From Caecitellus pseudoparvulus (lineage: Eukaryota > Bigyra: Bicosoecida), in contig CBFFRQ010000085.1 in NCBI GenBank assembly GCA_965644315.1, forward strand, positions 1-56,464: 56,464 nucleotides of DNA. The letters run 5' to 3'. Under the pieces are notes generated by a model that searched no databases, was not told the DNA's origin, and was given only the letters and a program-made list of their open reading frames with translations. Positions 11,467 through 20,955 of this stretch are shown piece after piece (positions within the stretch are counted from its first letter, which is position 1; every line of letters begins with the position of its first letter). The position numbers and the translations under genes are program-made.

Positions 11467-12952
11467 ATGAAGATCAAAACCATCTCCAGATCGGAATCAG
11501 GGAACACTCGGCAGAGTAAACTGCACACAAGTCAGGTACACAAGAATGTTGCGCCACATTTGCATGGCTTCGAGGCTGCCCGCGAGGTACGTGCTCCGGC
11601 AACGCCACCGGCAGATGTCACCCGGCATGCTGTGGCTCATTTTGTATCACTCGCAGTACAAGAGGACGCTGAACGCAGTGAAACTTGAGAAGATGTTTGC
11701 AAAGCCATTTCTTTGGGCGATGGACCAGCACACGGATGGCTTGACAGCTTCCGCGGTGAGCCCGACGTCCAACGTAGTGTACCTGTCTGGGGCAGCTGAT
11801 GGTGAAGTTCGGGTCTGGGATCTGGCTCACAGGTCCTGTGTGTGGAGAGCGGCTGCCCACGACGGCTTCGTCAGAAGCCTCACAGTGGCCCCCAGTGGTG
11901 CAGCATTCTTCTCCTGTGGTGATGACGGCTGTGTGAAGCAGTGGGCGCTCGGCTCCCAAGCCGGAGCTGCAGCTGCTGGGGCAGCTGCTGCTGCGACATC
12001 CAGCTCTGCCACCTCCACGCACCCCCACCCACCGGGCGGAGCTGGTGGGGAGCCTGAACCCATTGGCGTCTGGAGCAGTGAGGGTGCCCTGCGCAGTGTG
12101 CACGCACACCCTTCGCAGCCCATGTTCGTCACAGCGGGCAGGACTGGTGTCGCTCTGTGGAGCGTTGAGCGTAGCGCGCCCTCCGCGACCTTCTCGTGGA
12201 GCGCAGAAGCAATGAGCTGCGCAAGGTTTAACCCAGCTGATCCGCACATGGTTGCAGCTTGCGGCGGCGAGCGTCGCGTGACTCTCATCGACACTCGCCA
12301 AGCAACACCTGTTCGAGCAGTGGAGCTGACCACCAACGGGAACTCCATCGCCTGGAACCCGCGAGAGCCGATGAACTTCCTCTTGGCATCGGAAGACCAC
12401 AATGCGTATACATTCGACATGCGGCACATGGCAGCAGCTGCGCTCGTCCACAAAGATCACGTTTCGGCAGTGCTGGACGTGGCCTGGGCGCCGACGGGGC
12501 GTTCGTTTGCGACAGCATCATACGATAAAACTGTGCGCCTGTGGGATGCAGCCAGCGGGACATCAAGGGCCGCCTACCACACAAAGCGCATGCAGCGAGT
12601 GTTCACAGTCGAGTACACGAGTGATGCACAGTATGTCGTTTCGGGGTCGGACGATGCCAATGTGAGGGTGTGGAAGGCTGATGCATCAGCTCCCCTGGGC
12701 AAGCTGGCTCCCCGTGCGCGGGCCAAGCTGAATTACCAAGCTTCGTTGAAGAAGCGCTACGCTCACATGCCTGAAGTCAAGCGTATCGCTAAGCAGCAGT
12801 ATGTGCCCAAGCCCATCGCCAAGGCGCAGAAGAGGCGCCGCGAGGCGTCGACGAAAGCTGCGAAGGCTCTCGCAAATATCAATCGCCACAGCAAGGTGCC
12901 GCGCAAGGCAGAGCCAGCAAGGACTGAGGCCATCATGTCGGAGCAGAAGTGA
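11467..12952 (+). CDS. DCAF13: WD40 protein SOF1 / DCAF13, U3 snoRNP (SSU processome) component
   Basis: Sof1 is a nucleolar WD40 protein of the small-subunit processome, needed for early 18S pre-rRNA processing; the animal orthologue DCAF13 is also a CUL4 adaptor. Exons are 11467-11586 and 11657-12952 (471 residues), joined GAG|GTACGT...TCGCAG|TAC. The join restores the family N-terminus: MKIKTISRSESGNTRQ, then YKRTLNAVKLEKMFAKPF. WD repeats follow (GAADGEVRVWDL, GDDGCVKQW, ATASYDKTVRLWDA, GSDDANVRVWKA), then the basic Sof1 tail (LNYQASLKKRYAHMPEVKRI and a Lys/Arg-rich end). An Ala/Ser/Pro-rich insert of about 30 residues sits after the second WD repeat. The upstream ATG at 11546 in the exon 2 frame lies inside exon 1 and is not the start. 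The stop is only 33 bp from the convergent RPT1 stop. Confidence 0.92.
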
Positions 12953-12985
12953 TGCGAGCCTTGGTGTGCATTGGGTGCTGGCAAT

Positions 12986-14400
12986 TCAATTGTAAACCAT
13001 GTACTTGGGCGTGGCACTGAACTTCTTGTAGGCCTTGATGACCTTGTTAATGGCATCCAAGAAGTCCCGCTCGGAGACGCTCTTGCGCCTTGAGCGAATC
13101 GCGAACATGCCTGCTTCTGTGCAAACAGAGCGCAGCTCGGCGCCTGTCGTGGAAGGGCACAAGCGAGCGAGGAGCTCATATCGGATGTCCTTGTCGACGT
13201 TCATGGACTTGGCGTGGATGCGGAAAATGTGTGCCCGGCCCTCGAGGTCTGGCAATCCAAACTCAATCTTCCGATCAAGGCGCCCAGGTCGCATCAATGC
13301 TGGGTCCAGGGTGTCCGGCCTGTTGGTTGCCATGAGAACCTTGATGTTCCCGCGGCTCTCAAAGCCGTCCAGCTGGTTCACGATTTCCAGCATCGTGCGC
13401 TGCACCTCTGAGTCACCGCCAGAGTCGCCACCAAAGCGAGTGCCGCCGATGGCATCCACTTCGTCAAAGAAAATAATGGCTGCTTTCTTCGTGCGGGCCA
13501 GCTGGAAGAGCTCCCGCACCATGCGGGCGCCCTCCCCCACGTACTTCTGCACAAGCTCACTGCCGATGACACGGATGAAGGTGGCGTCCGCCCTGTTTGC
13601 CACAGCTCTGGCAGACAGTGTCTTTCCCGTGCCTGGAGGACCATACAAGAGGACACCTTTGGGCGGATCGATTCCGAGCGTTGTGAAGCGCTCTGGGTGG
13701 AGCAGGGGAGTCTCCACCACCTCCCGCAGCTTTTCAAGCGCATCCTTCGCGCCACCCACGTCGTCGTAAGTCACGTCTGGCTTCTCCTCGACGGTCATCA
13801 TGGTCACTGTTGGGTCAATTCGCGGTGGAAGTGGGAGCTGGATGGAGTACTTCGCTCGTTCGACTCCCACTCGCATGCTCTCCTCAATGTCTGTCGGAGC
13901 AACGCGCTCACCGAGGCCCACGACATACTTGGCAATTTGATGCAGGTTGATCATGTACTGGGGATCGTCGGTGTCTGCGTGCAGGATCTTCGTGCAGCGT
14001 GCGACCAGCAGCGGGCTCTCTTCCTGCATCATGCGCTTGTCTTCCACGAGGTCCCAGCGAGACGGCGGCGCGAGGCCAGTGTCCGACTCGGTCACACCTG
14101 CACGCACAGAGGCTGCTGTAAAGCTCTGCTCAAAAAGCCTGCTGCGTAGGTCACTCACCGATGAGCTCCTTCACTTTCTTCATGTGAGACACGATGTCGC
14201 TCTCAAGCTGCTTGATGTTCTTGGTATATGGCCCCAGGCCCTGCGAAGGGTGTGAAGCCCCTGCGTGGTGAGCCAAGGCCTGCCACGCAGCCGTGCTCTC
14301 GCGGACGGCGCACATAGCTCTTGAGCAACGCAATGTCGCCCTCATCCAACGCAGCTCGCTCCTTGACCGCTGGCTCCCCTTTCGTAGCTTCCTTCGGCAT
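12986..14400 (-). CDS. PSMC2: 26S proteasome regulatory AAA-ATPase subunit RPT1 (PSMC2 / S7)
   Basis: One of six ATPases of the 19S base, unfolding substrates and opening the 20S gate. Exons: 14314-14400 ([20 protein letters not shown] to LLKSY), 14159-14240 ([16 protein letters not shown] to KELIG) and 12986-14097 ([11 protein letters not shown] to the end); 426 residues, against about 433 in human. Visible parts are the N-terminal helical coiled-coil region, the OB region ending IPTDIEE-like, Walker A GPPGTGKT at about 209-216, Walker B IIFFDE at about 264-269, the second region of homology with [12 protein letters not shown], and the C-terminus [22 protein letters not shown] across the second junction matches the family. 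An ATG at 14158 in the exon 3 frame would give a protein without its coiled coil and is intronic. Divergent with calnexin. Confidence 0.95.
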
Positions 14401-14733
14401 CGTGGCGCGATGGGAGGGCAGGCCTGTCAGTCAGTTTGCGTTTCACAAACGCCGCAATGGCGTGGTGCGAAACGCGGTGATTGTCGACTGCAGCGACGGC
14501 AAAAAAAGAGGCTCTAGTGTGCCTCCACAGTCCGAGTGTGCGAAACAAAGCAGTCCACGCGCTGGAAGGGAGGGGGTGTATTTTGAGTGGTTGACCATTT
14601 GGCTGCCTGCCATGTGTCACAGCAGCGTCGGCCGTCTGGCGCACCGGCCACAACTCGAACCGTAGAGCACCGAGTCTCACCACTGATCCAAACCCGTAGC
14701 GTTGTGCTGAGGCCTGGTCACCAGTTGCACACC
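14401..14733. promoter_or_regulatory. Divergent promoter, RPT1 / calnexin
   Basis: 333 bp between the two start codons. A 268-residue antisense frame crosses it but has no family features and overlaps calnexin exons. No obvious TATA box or tRNA. Confidence 0.45.
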
Positions 14734-16551
14734 ATGCTTTGCATGACCTGGATTGCCCTCGCGGGGCTTGCGTGCCTCGTGTCTGCGGAAGGAGAGCCCG
14801 CCAACGGCAAGGCGGTCTCAGCGGAACCCACTGGGCCAGATGCATCCCTCGCGAAGGCTGCAACCTCGGATGACTTTCGTGGGAGGTATGTTTTCCTGTC
14901 GACATTCCAAGAAGCTGGTTCCTTGGCGGACTCAGGAGTGAGTTGGCTGCACAGGGCCGATTTCCGCAAGTGGCATGGAACCTGCTTGCTTCCTGCCGCG
15001 CACAGTGGATCCCAAGCTCAAATGCCGCATTCGAAGGCCAAGAACTGACATTGGCTTCTGTTTCTGATAACCCTGGAATGAGCGATGAGCGTGTGCGTGT
15101 ACTTGAGCTACCAGAAGTCGCGGCGCTGCCGAACCCCTCCAGAGCCACGCGTGCAGAGCCTGGAGTTCTCCAAGGCAGCGAAGCGGTACGGTGTTTCTGC
15201 GCCTCTTGAGTCAGAATTTGTGCTGGGGGAAGAGGCGTTCCACTTTCAGTACGAAGTGCGGCTGACCCAGGGCCTGTCCTGTGGTGGGGCGTACGTGAAG
15301 CTGGTGGCGGCTGGCAACGAAGGCAGCTTTGCAGCAGAGGACCTGACGCCTACCACGCCATATTCAATCATGTTTGGCCCTGACGTGTGCGGTGCCACGA
15401 ACAAGGTGCACTTGATCTTGCAGGTCCGGAACCCCATCTCCGGAGACCTCGTGGAGCACCATTTGGTGGATGCACCTCTGGCGAAGGCCTCGGACAAACT
15501 GTCACACCTGTATGGGCTCACCCTGAGGCCCGATGGCTCCTTCTCCATCGCTATTGATGGTAAGGCAGTGAAGTCGGGGAGTGTCCAGGATTCTGACGCC
15601 TTCAAGCCCCCGCTGCAGTGCCCCCAAGAGGTCCCAGACCCAAGTGACAAGAAGCCTGCAGACTGGGTGGAGCAAGCCAAGATTCCGGACGCCTCTGCAG
15701 TGAAACCAGATGACTGGGACGAAGAACAACCCCGCACTGTGCCTGATGAGTCCGCTACGAAGCCGGATGGTTGGCTGGACGACGCACCTTCCACCATCCC
15801 TGACCCTGACGCTGAAAAGCCAGAGGACTGGGATGATGAGGAAGATGGCGAGTGGGAGGCCCCCACCATTGATAACCCTGCCTGCGAAGATGCCCCTGGG
15901 TGTGGTGAGTGGGTGCGGCCCCATAAACCCAACCCTGCCTATCGAGGCAAGTGGTCCCCGCCGCTTGTTGACAACCCCGCGTACAAGGGCGAGTGGAGCC
16001 CGCGCCTTGTGCCCAACCCTGCATTTTTCGAGAGCCAGGGAGTGAAAGACCTAGCCCCCATCACTGCCGTTGCAGTGGAAGTGTGGACGATGTCCGCAGG
16101 CATCATGTTCGACAACTTCCTCATCACTTCGGATGAAGAAGCAGCCCATCAGTGGACCACAGGCACGTTTATGGTCAAGTCCGCTGCCCAGCAGGCCCAA
16201 GTCGAAGCACACAAGTCCCAGGCAGCTGCGGCAGCTCGGGCCGCAGCATGGGAAGAGGGGGGCGTGCTGCCTTGGCTTCAGCTCGTGCTGGTGGAGGCTG
16301 CGCAGTGGGGCATGCAAAACCCTGCCCTTCTCACCATCACAGCCCTTGCACTGGTTGGCGGAGGCGTGTTCATGTGTTTCACTGGCAGCCCAGTCTCTGA
16401 CGATGCAGACATTGACAAGGCTTTCACCAAAATGGACGCTGACGTCGCTGATAGTGAAGATGAGGGTGAAGACTTGCCAGGGGCTCAGGGTGAAGCTGGC
16501 GAGGAAGCTGCACCAGCTGAATCGCCTCTTGGTGCTCAGGAATCCGATTGA
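14734..16551 (+). CDS. CANX: Calnexin (ER lectin chaperone)
   Basis: Type I ER membrane lectin that holds monoglucosylated glycoproteins. Exons: 14734-14937, 15006-15092 and 15157-16551; 561 residues. Donors are GTGAGT and GTGCGT and both introns are phase 0 (68 and 64 bp). It has a signal peptide (MLCMTWIALAGLACLVSAEG); a lectin domain with LSCGGAYVKL and FGPDVCG supplying the conserved Cys pair; four P-domain type 1 motifs (for example PDASAVKPDDWDE, PDPDAEKPEDWDD); and type 2 motifs ending WSPPLVDNPAYKGEW. A transmembrane helix near the end (ALLTITALALVGGGVFMCF) is followed by an acidic cytosolic tail. The intron 1 acceptor (CACAG before WIPSSNAAFEG) is the least certain join. The last 16 coding bases overlap those of convergent PPIL2. 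Confidence 0.9.
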
Positions 16552-18111
16552 CGTGCTTCCGTCGCGGGAAAGGGTGACTTGTACACTGTGACCCCGCTGA
16601 TGACGATGGGGCGTTTGGGGGTGTCGGCCGAGCTGACGGGAGCAGCTTCGATGCTTTCCAATGCAGCCAGCCCGCCCACCACCTCACCGAAAACGGTGTG
16701 CTTGCCATCCAAGTGAGGTGCTGATGCAAAAGTGATGAAGAATTGCGATCCGTTCGTTCCTGGCCCTGAGTTGGCCATAGACACGATGCCTCTGCCATGG
16801 TGCCTCAAGCGTGGGTGAATCTCATCTTGAAAGGTCCCCCCCCAAGCGCTCTCCCCACCAGTCCCTGTACCAGTTGGGTCACCCCCTTGCACCATGAAGC
16901 CGGGGATGAGGCGGTGGAAAACCGTGCCATCGTAGTAGCCTCGCTGTGCAAGCGTGAGGAAGTTGTCGCATGTGGCGGGAGCCTTCGAGCAGTGCAACTG
17001 CAGGTTTAAGTCCCCGTGCCCCTTAACATGAACTGACACAAACGCTGAAGAACCCGCTTTCGAAACAGCCTTCCACCGCTGTGCGAGGAGCTCGTCGGCT
17101 GACAGTGCTGTCACGGCCTGCTGCGTCACGGGCCCCCGTGAAGACGAAGTGAACGATGCCGCCATGTCACCTGTGCTGGCATGCCCCCCCGCAGTCGACG
17201 TCATGCCCAGAGCCTTGAGCAGCTTCTGGCGGTCCTTCTGGGTCTCTGAGGCAGTTGCTTGGACCATGTCCCGTGCTCGCTTGGCAGACTGCGCAATGGC
17301 TGGAGCAGCGGCAGCTACGGCCTCCAGCGTGTCCTTGATGGCACCCCGAGGAGCTAAGCCGCTCGCCCCAACTCGCTGTCCCATGAAATGAGGCGAAGCC
17401 TCCTCTGATCCCTGCCGGGGGGGCTGTGCCGAGCCTTTAAGGTACTTGAATGACCCCACTTGCCGTAGAGCTGCACAGTCAGGGTCTGCAGGATTCTGCA
17501 ACGTGATGATGTCCGCTTCAGGATCGAAAGGCGTGCCGTCTGTGAGGTCCGTGTACGTCCTCGGCTTGAGGTTCAGAGCTTTGACTGCTTCATACGAGTA
17601 CACCCGCCCAGTCGTGCGGATGGCAACAACGTGGCTTGTGGAGGAGAAGGCTTTCCCGAGCACAGGGCACTGCCACTTTCCCTCCGCGTTCTTCGACATG
17701 GTCAGCCTAGTGAGCTGCTTCCCTGACAGGGCTTTGCCAGTGACAGGATCTGCATGGTGCTTGCGAATGAACGGGACGACGTTGAGCAGGTCGTACACAA
17801 CGCCATCCGGTGTGCACACTGGCGTCTGCGCAAGAAACAGTCTGCGTTTGAACAAAGCGGATGCAAGTTGCCCGTCGTGGTAGCGAGGGCGCACCTCAAA
17901 TGGAGCCATAGACAGGGCACAACACTCGAACGGCAGGGCTGTGGTGTCAGCGCGGGTAGGGGTGATATTGGGGCAGGGCTTGCTGGGGGGCACAATTTCC
18001 GCACGCACGCCTGGTGTCTGCAGCCCTGCGTCGCTTCTTCCCACCATACTGCGTCTTCCACTCTTGCTGGGTGATGTACAATCTATCTTTTGAATGCTGA
18101 TTCTTCCCCAT
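16536..18111 (-). CDS. PPIL2: U-box cyclophilin PPIL2 (CYP60 type)
   Basis: Nuclear, spliceosome-associated protein with an N-terminal split U-box (E3 ligase fold) and a C-terminal cyclophilin domain. Exons: 18009-18111 (MGKNQHSKDRLYITQQEWK), 17895-17938 (LPFECCALSMAPFE) and 16536-17825 (TPVCTPDGVVYDLLNVVPF to the end); 478 residues. U-box cores PVCTPDG and CPVLGKAF are visible. In the cyclophilin domain, FHRLIPGFMVQGGDPTGTGT and FFITF are conserved, while the position of the CypA active-site Trp is His (APHLDGKHTVFG); PPIL2 proteins usually lack that Trp. The second intron is 69 bp, divisible by three and free of stops, so a naive frame reads through it; family alignment argues for splicing. 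The central linker is Ala/Ser-rich and poorly conserved. Confidence 0.92.
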
Positions 18112-18531
18112 CTCGTCAGACTCTGATGCTCAGCAGCAACGAGCAAGACGATTGCCGGGGCACGCAGCAAAAGCCGCAGGGTCGCTACCAACTTCAGGTG
18201 CTCCTCAAGAGCATATGCGGAACCCAAGGCTCGTTCCAATGATTTTTGGTGGAAGGGTGGAGTACTTTGCGTTGTAGGATATCGAAATGAGGCGTTTTAG
18301 TGAGGGAAATTTTGAGCAATTAGAAAAAAATGTTCGTGCCACGAGAACCTTGCGCCGATCCCGACCGCCCTGTGGCTCTTCGCTAGTCTGTGCAAGCAAA
18401 AAGCAGAGAGTGTGCTGGAGTCGTTCAGCAGCGGACTCTCCTACCCAGGCTCCGAAGATCTCTACCTGGGCGCACAACCAACTTCAAAGCATAATGTCCA
18501 TGAACACTGAAGTGCATTGTGTGCATGCTTC
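18112..18531. other. Intergenic, PPIL2 5' side and CFAP161-like 3' end
   Basis: 420 bp between tandem minus-strand genes. It must hold the PPIL2 promoter and 5' UTR and the upstream gene's 3' UTR. There is an AT-richer patch at about 18240-18340. A 90-codon minus-strand frame (18205-18477) has no recognisable features and I do not call it a gene. Confidence 0.4.
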
Positions 18532-20453
18532 TCACCCCCGTGGCACGACACTTGCGCGGTACACGCCCAAAACACCCATCTCCTCCTCTAGCACCTCCAC
18601 CAGCGCACGCATGGGAGACGTCTCAGTGAGCTGATGTGCTCGAGCCAGACCGGGGGGGATCACTGCTTCTGTTTGGCGGCCCGTCTTGAACACGACTTTG
18701 CACAAAATGGAGCCGTCCCCTCCGAACTGGTCGGCACCTTCCAGGCGCCAGGCATTGCGCACCATTTGCTCAAAGTACTCGTCAGTGTCCACACTCGCCG
18801 AGACGTCTCGGTAGTACCGCTGAAACTCTTCGAGCGACACGACGCCGTCCTGGTCAATGGTGTCCCACTGGGACAAGAAGTCCGACAGGACCTCCTCCTG
18901 CGTCATCTTGCCTTGCAAGACCTCTTGGTGGTGCGACGCATCATACAGCTTCTCCAAATCTGCAAGGGTCACCTTGCCGTCGCCAGTGACATCAAGCTTT
19001 TCGAAGGCTTCTTGGACGACAGCGAGACGAGCCGGTGACATGTCCCCCCGCAGGGCCACCAAAAACTCGTCGAAGGAAATGACGCCGTCCCCGTTGGTGT
19101 CGAAGGCATCCAGCAGCATCGTGAACTCCTGGTCTGAAATGCGCACCCCGTAGTCGTACAAGCCCCACTTGAAGTCCTCCCTGTCCAGGCCACCATCCCC
19201 GCCGTCGTCGATGATGCGGAACATCCTGCCCAGGCCACGAATGCCGTGCACTCCGTTGCGCTCCAGCAGGACAGCCTTCACCTTGTCCATGATCATGGCA
19301 GGCGTGAGCTCCACAAAGTGCCGGTCATCAACCGCCGCCTCGGGGGTGCTCGCCGTGACAACAACCCACCGGTTCTGCGACTGAGCCGGGCGGCCCTTCG
19401 CACTGGAAGTGATGGTGTTGGGCACGTACTTAAAGGCGTGGGCCACCAGCTCGTTGCCAAAGTCAGTGGGCATTTGCAGGTCCAGCGAGGCGGCCAGCGG
19501 CCGATTCGTGGCGCGGTGCATGACTTGGACAGCGGAGCCGACAGGGACTGGCGTCCCTTCCACCGCCAGCAAGTCTCCGTCGGCAGGCACGATGCTCCAC
19601 AGGGAGGCACTGTCTGGGACGAGGGACATGCACACCTCGTTGCGGTTGCCCGAGCCTGAGCCGGTGATGTTGTCCGGCCGCTCAGACACGAGGTAGTACG
19701 GCGGCGCCACCACAGACGTCGTCGGGTCAGCCCGCAGGGAGGGGTTGGATGCAAGGGAAAACACGTCCCCGAAGCAGACGATGTCCCCAGCCGCCTTTTC
19801 TGCCCCTGGAGGAGGGGCAGCGAAGCGGCTGCCTCCTCCTCCACCTGCAGCTGCCCCTGCGGGGGTTGCGGTGTCCCCCATCGCTGCACGGACGACTGCT
19901 CGAGCAGCCTTTGGTGTGACCACGAAGACGTTTCTGGCCACGGGCTCTGACGCTGAGATACAAGTGGCGGCGGTCGTGCCCTTGGTGTGGTCAACCGTTT
20001 GCCACAAGTTGCAGGCCAGGAAGTGAGTGTGCACCTCCGAATGGAAGTCCTCTTCTTCAGTCTTAAGCTGAATGCTATCGCCGTAGCGCAAGAATCCATC
20101 GGGGGCATACGAGTGAGGCACCTGCGAAGCCAGCGCCACAAAGGTGCACGATCTTGCATCGAGCACGCATGCTTGCCCTGCTGTGAAGCCCCACAGGCAG
20201 ACGACCATCACAGAGAGCAGTGGGACGGCGGCAGTAGAAGTGCAGCAGAGGAGCAGGTACTTACCGTCTGCATCATGATGCTGCCCTGCCTTTGCTGCCG
20301 CAAGGAGAGGAGTTGCCCCCTGCTCCGCTTCAGCTCATAGTCCTTGGCTGCGAGCTCTGCTTGGGTATGGTCTTCAGAGTAGTTGCCGAGGAGAGCATGT
20401 GAATACCTTGGACCCCCCGTGAGCTGCTGCTTGGTGAAGCCAGTCCCTGCCAT
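18532..20453 (-). CDS. CFAP161-like MIR-domain protein fused to a calcyphosin-like EF-hand protein
   Basis: Exons are 20265-20453 and 18532-20121, joined ACG|GTAAGT...TTCGCAG|GTG; 592 residues. The N-terminal third matches CFAP161, a microtubule inner protein of ciliary doublets: YSHALLGNYSEDHTQAEL, LKRSRGQLLSLRQQRQGS, then PDGFLRYGDSIQL and a MIR-like region ending NRWVVVTAS. The C-terminal half matches calcyphosin: GIRGLGRMFRIIDDGGDGG, the canonical EF loop DTNGDGVISFDE, a second loop DVTGDGKVTLAD, and QRYYRDVSASVDTDEYFEQM close to the calcyphosin end. The first EF loop is degenerate. The gene is divergent with 20956-26358. Role in the axoneme is inferred. I cannot say from memory how widespread this fusion is. 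Confidence 0.8.
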
Positions 20454-20955
20454 GTCCGACTGCCTCGCGTGTGAGTCGTCGGGTTGTTGCTTGCAACAGC
20501 TTCAATTTCCGCAGCCGCCTGAGCTGCAGTGCATGCGTGAGGGTTAGCAAGTCTGGGTTTGGTGGGGAGGGAATGGCCTGAAGCGGCGGGTGAATCTACG
20601 GAAAGTATTTTGAGCTGTACAGGGTCGCTGCTCGGTGGCTGGAGGACCCGGCTGCGCCGCGTGCCAGACTGCGCAAGCGGAAGTCATGGCTGCCTGCACC
20701 ACTTTCGCTGCCCGCACAATTCGACCAGGCGCTCGAACATCAACTCCGAGAAGGCCCCACACCACCCAGTTCCTGTGCAGGCTGGCGTTTTCTTGGTGTG
20801 TTCGGGCCCGTGTATCTTGTGGGCTGACCTGGTGCTTGTGTTGGAGTGTGTGGGTGCGGGAAACGCACGAAACGCGAGCAGGGCAAGGCACCGCCCCACT
20901 GGAAGCTGGGCGCTGCAGCGTTCTTGAGGAAGAGGACATCAACCGATGTGCAAGT
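20454..20955. promoter_or_regulatory. Divergent promoter, CFAP161-like / kelch-P-domain gene
   Basis: 502 bp between the two starts. Overlapping frames on both strands have no family features. No TATA box or tRNA recognised. Confidence 0.4.

Noticed and set aside
11618-12460. 280-codon minus-strand frame within SOF1
   Set aside because: Cys/Arg-rich shadow with no family features; the plus strand has clear WD40 motifs.
14342-15148. 268-codon minus-strand frame across the RPT1/calnexin spacer
   Set aside because: Overlaps calnexin exons antisense, has no recognisable domain.
18205-18477. 90-codon minus-strand frame between PPIL2 and the CFAP161-like gene
   Set aside because: No motif, no similarity recognised, no suitable context; more likely UTR.
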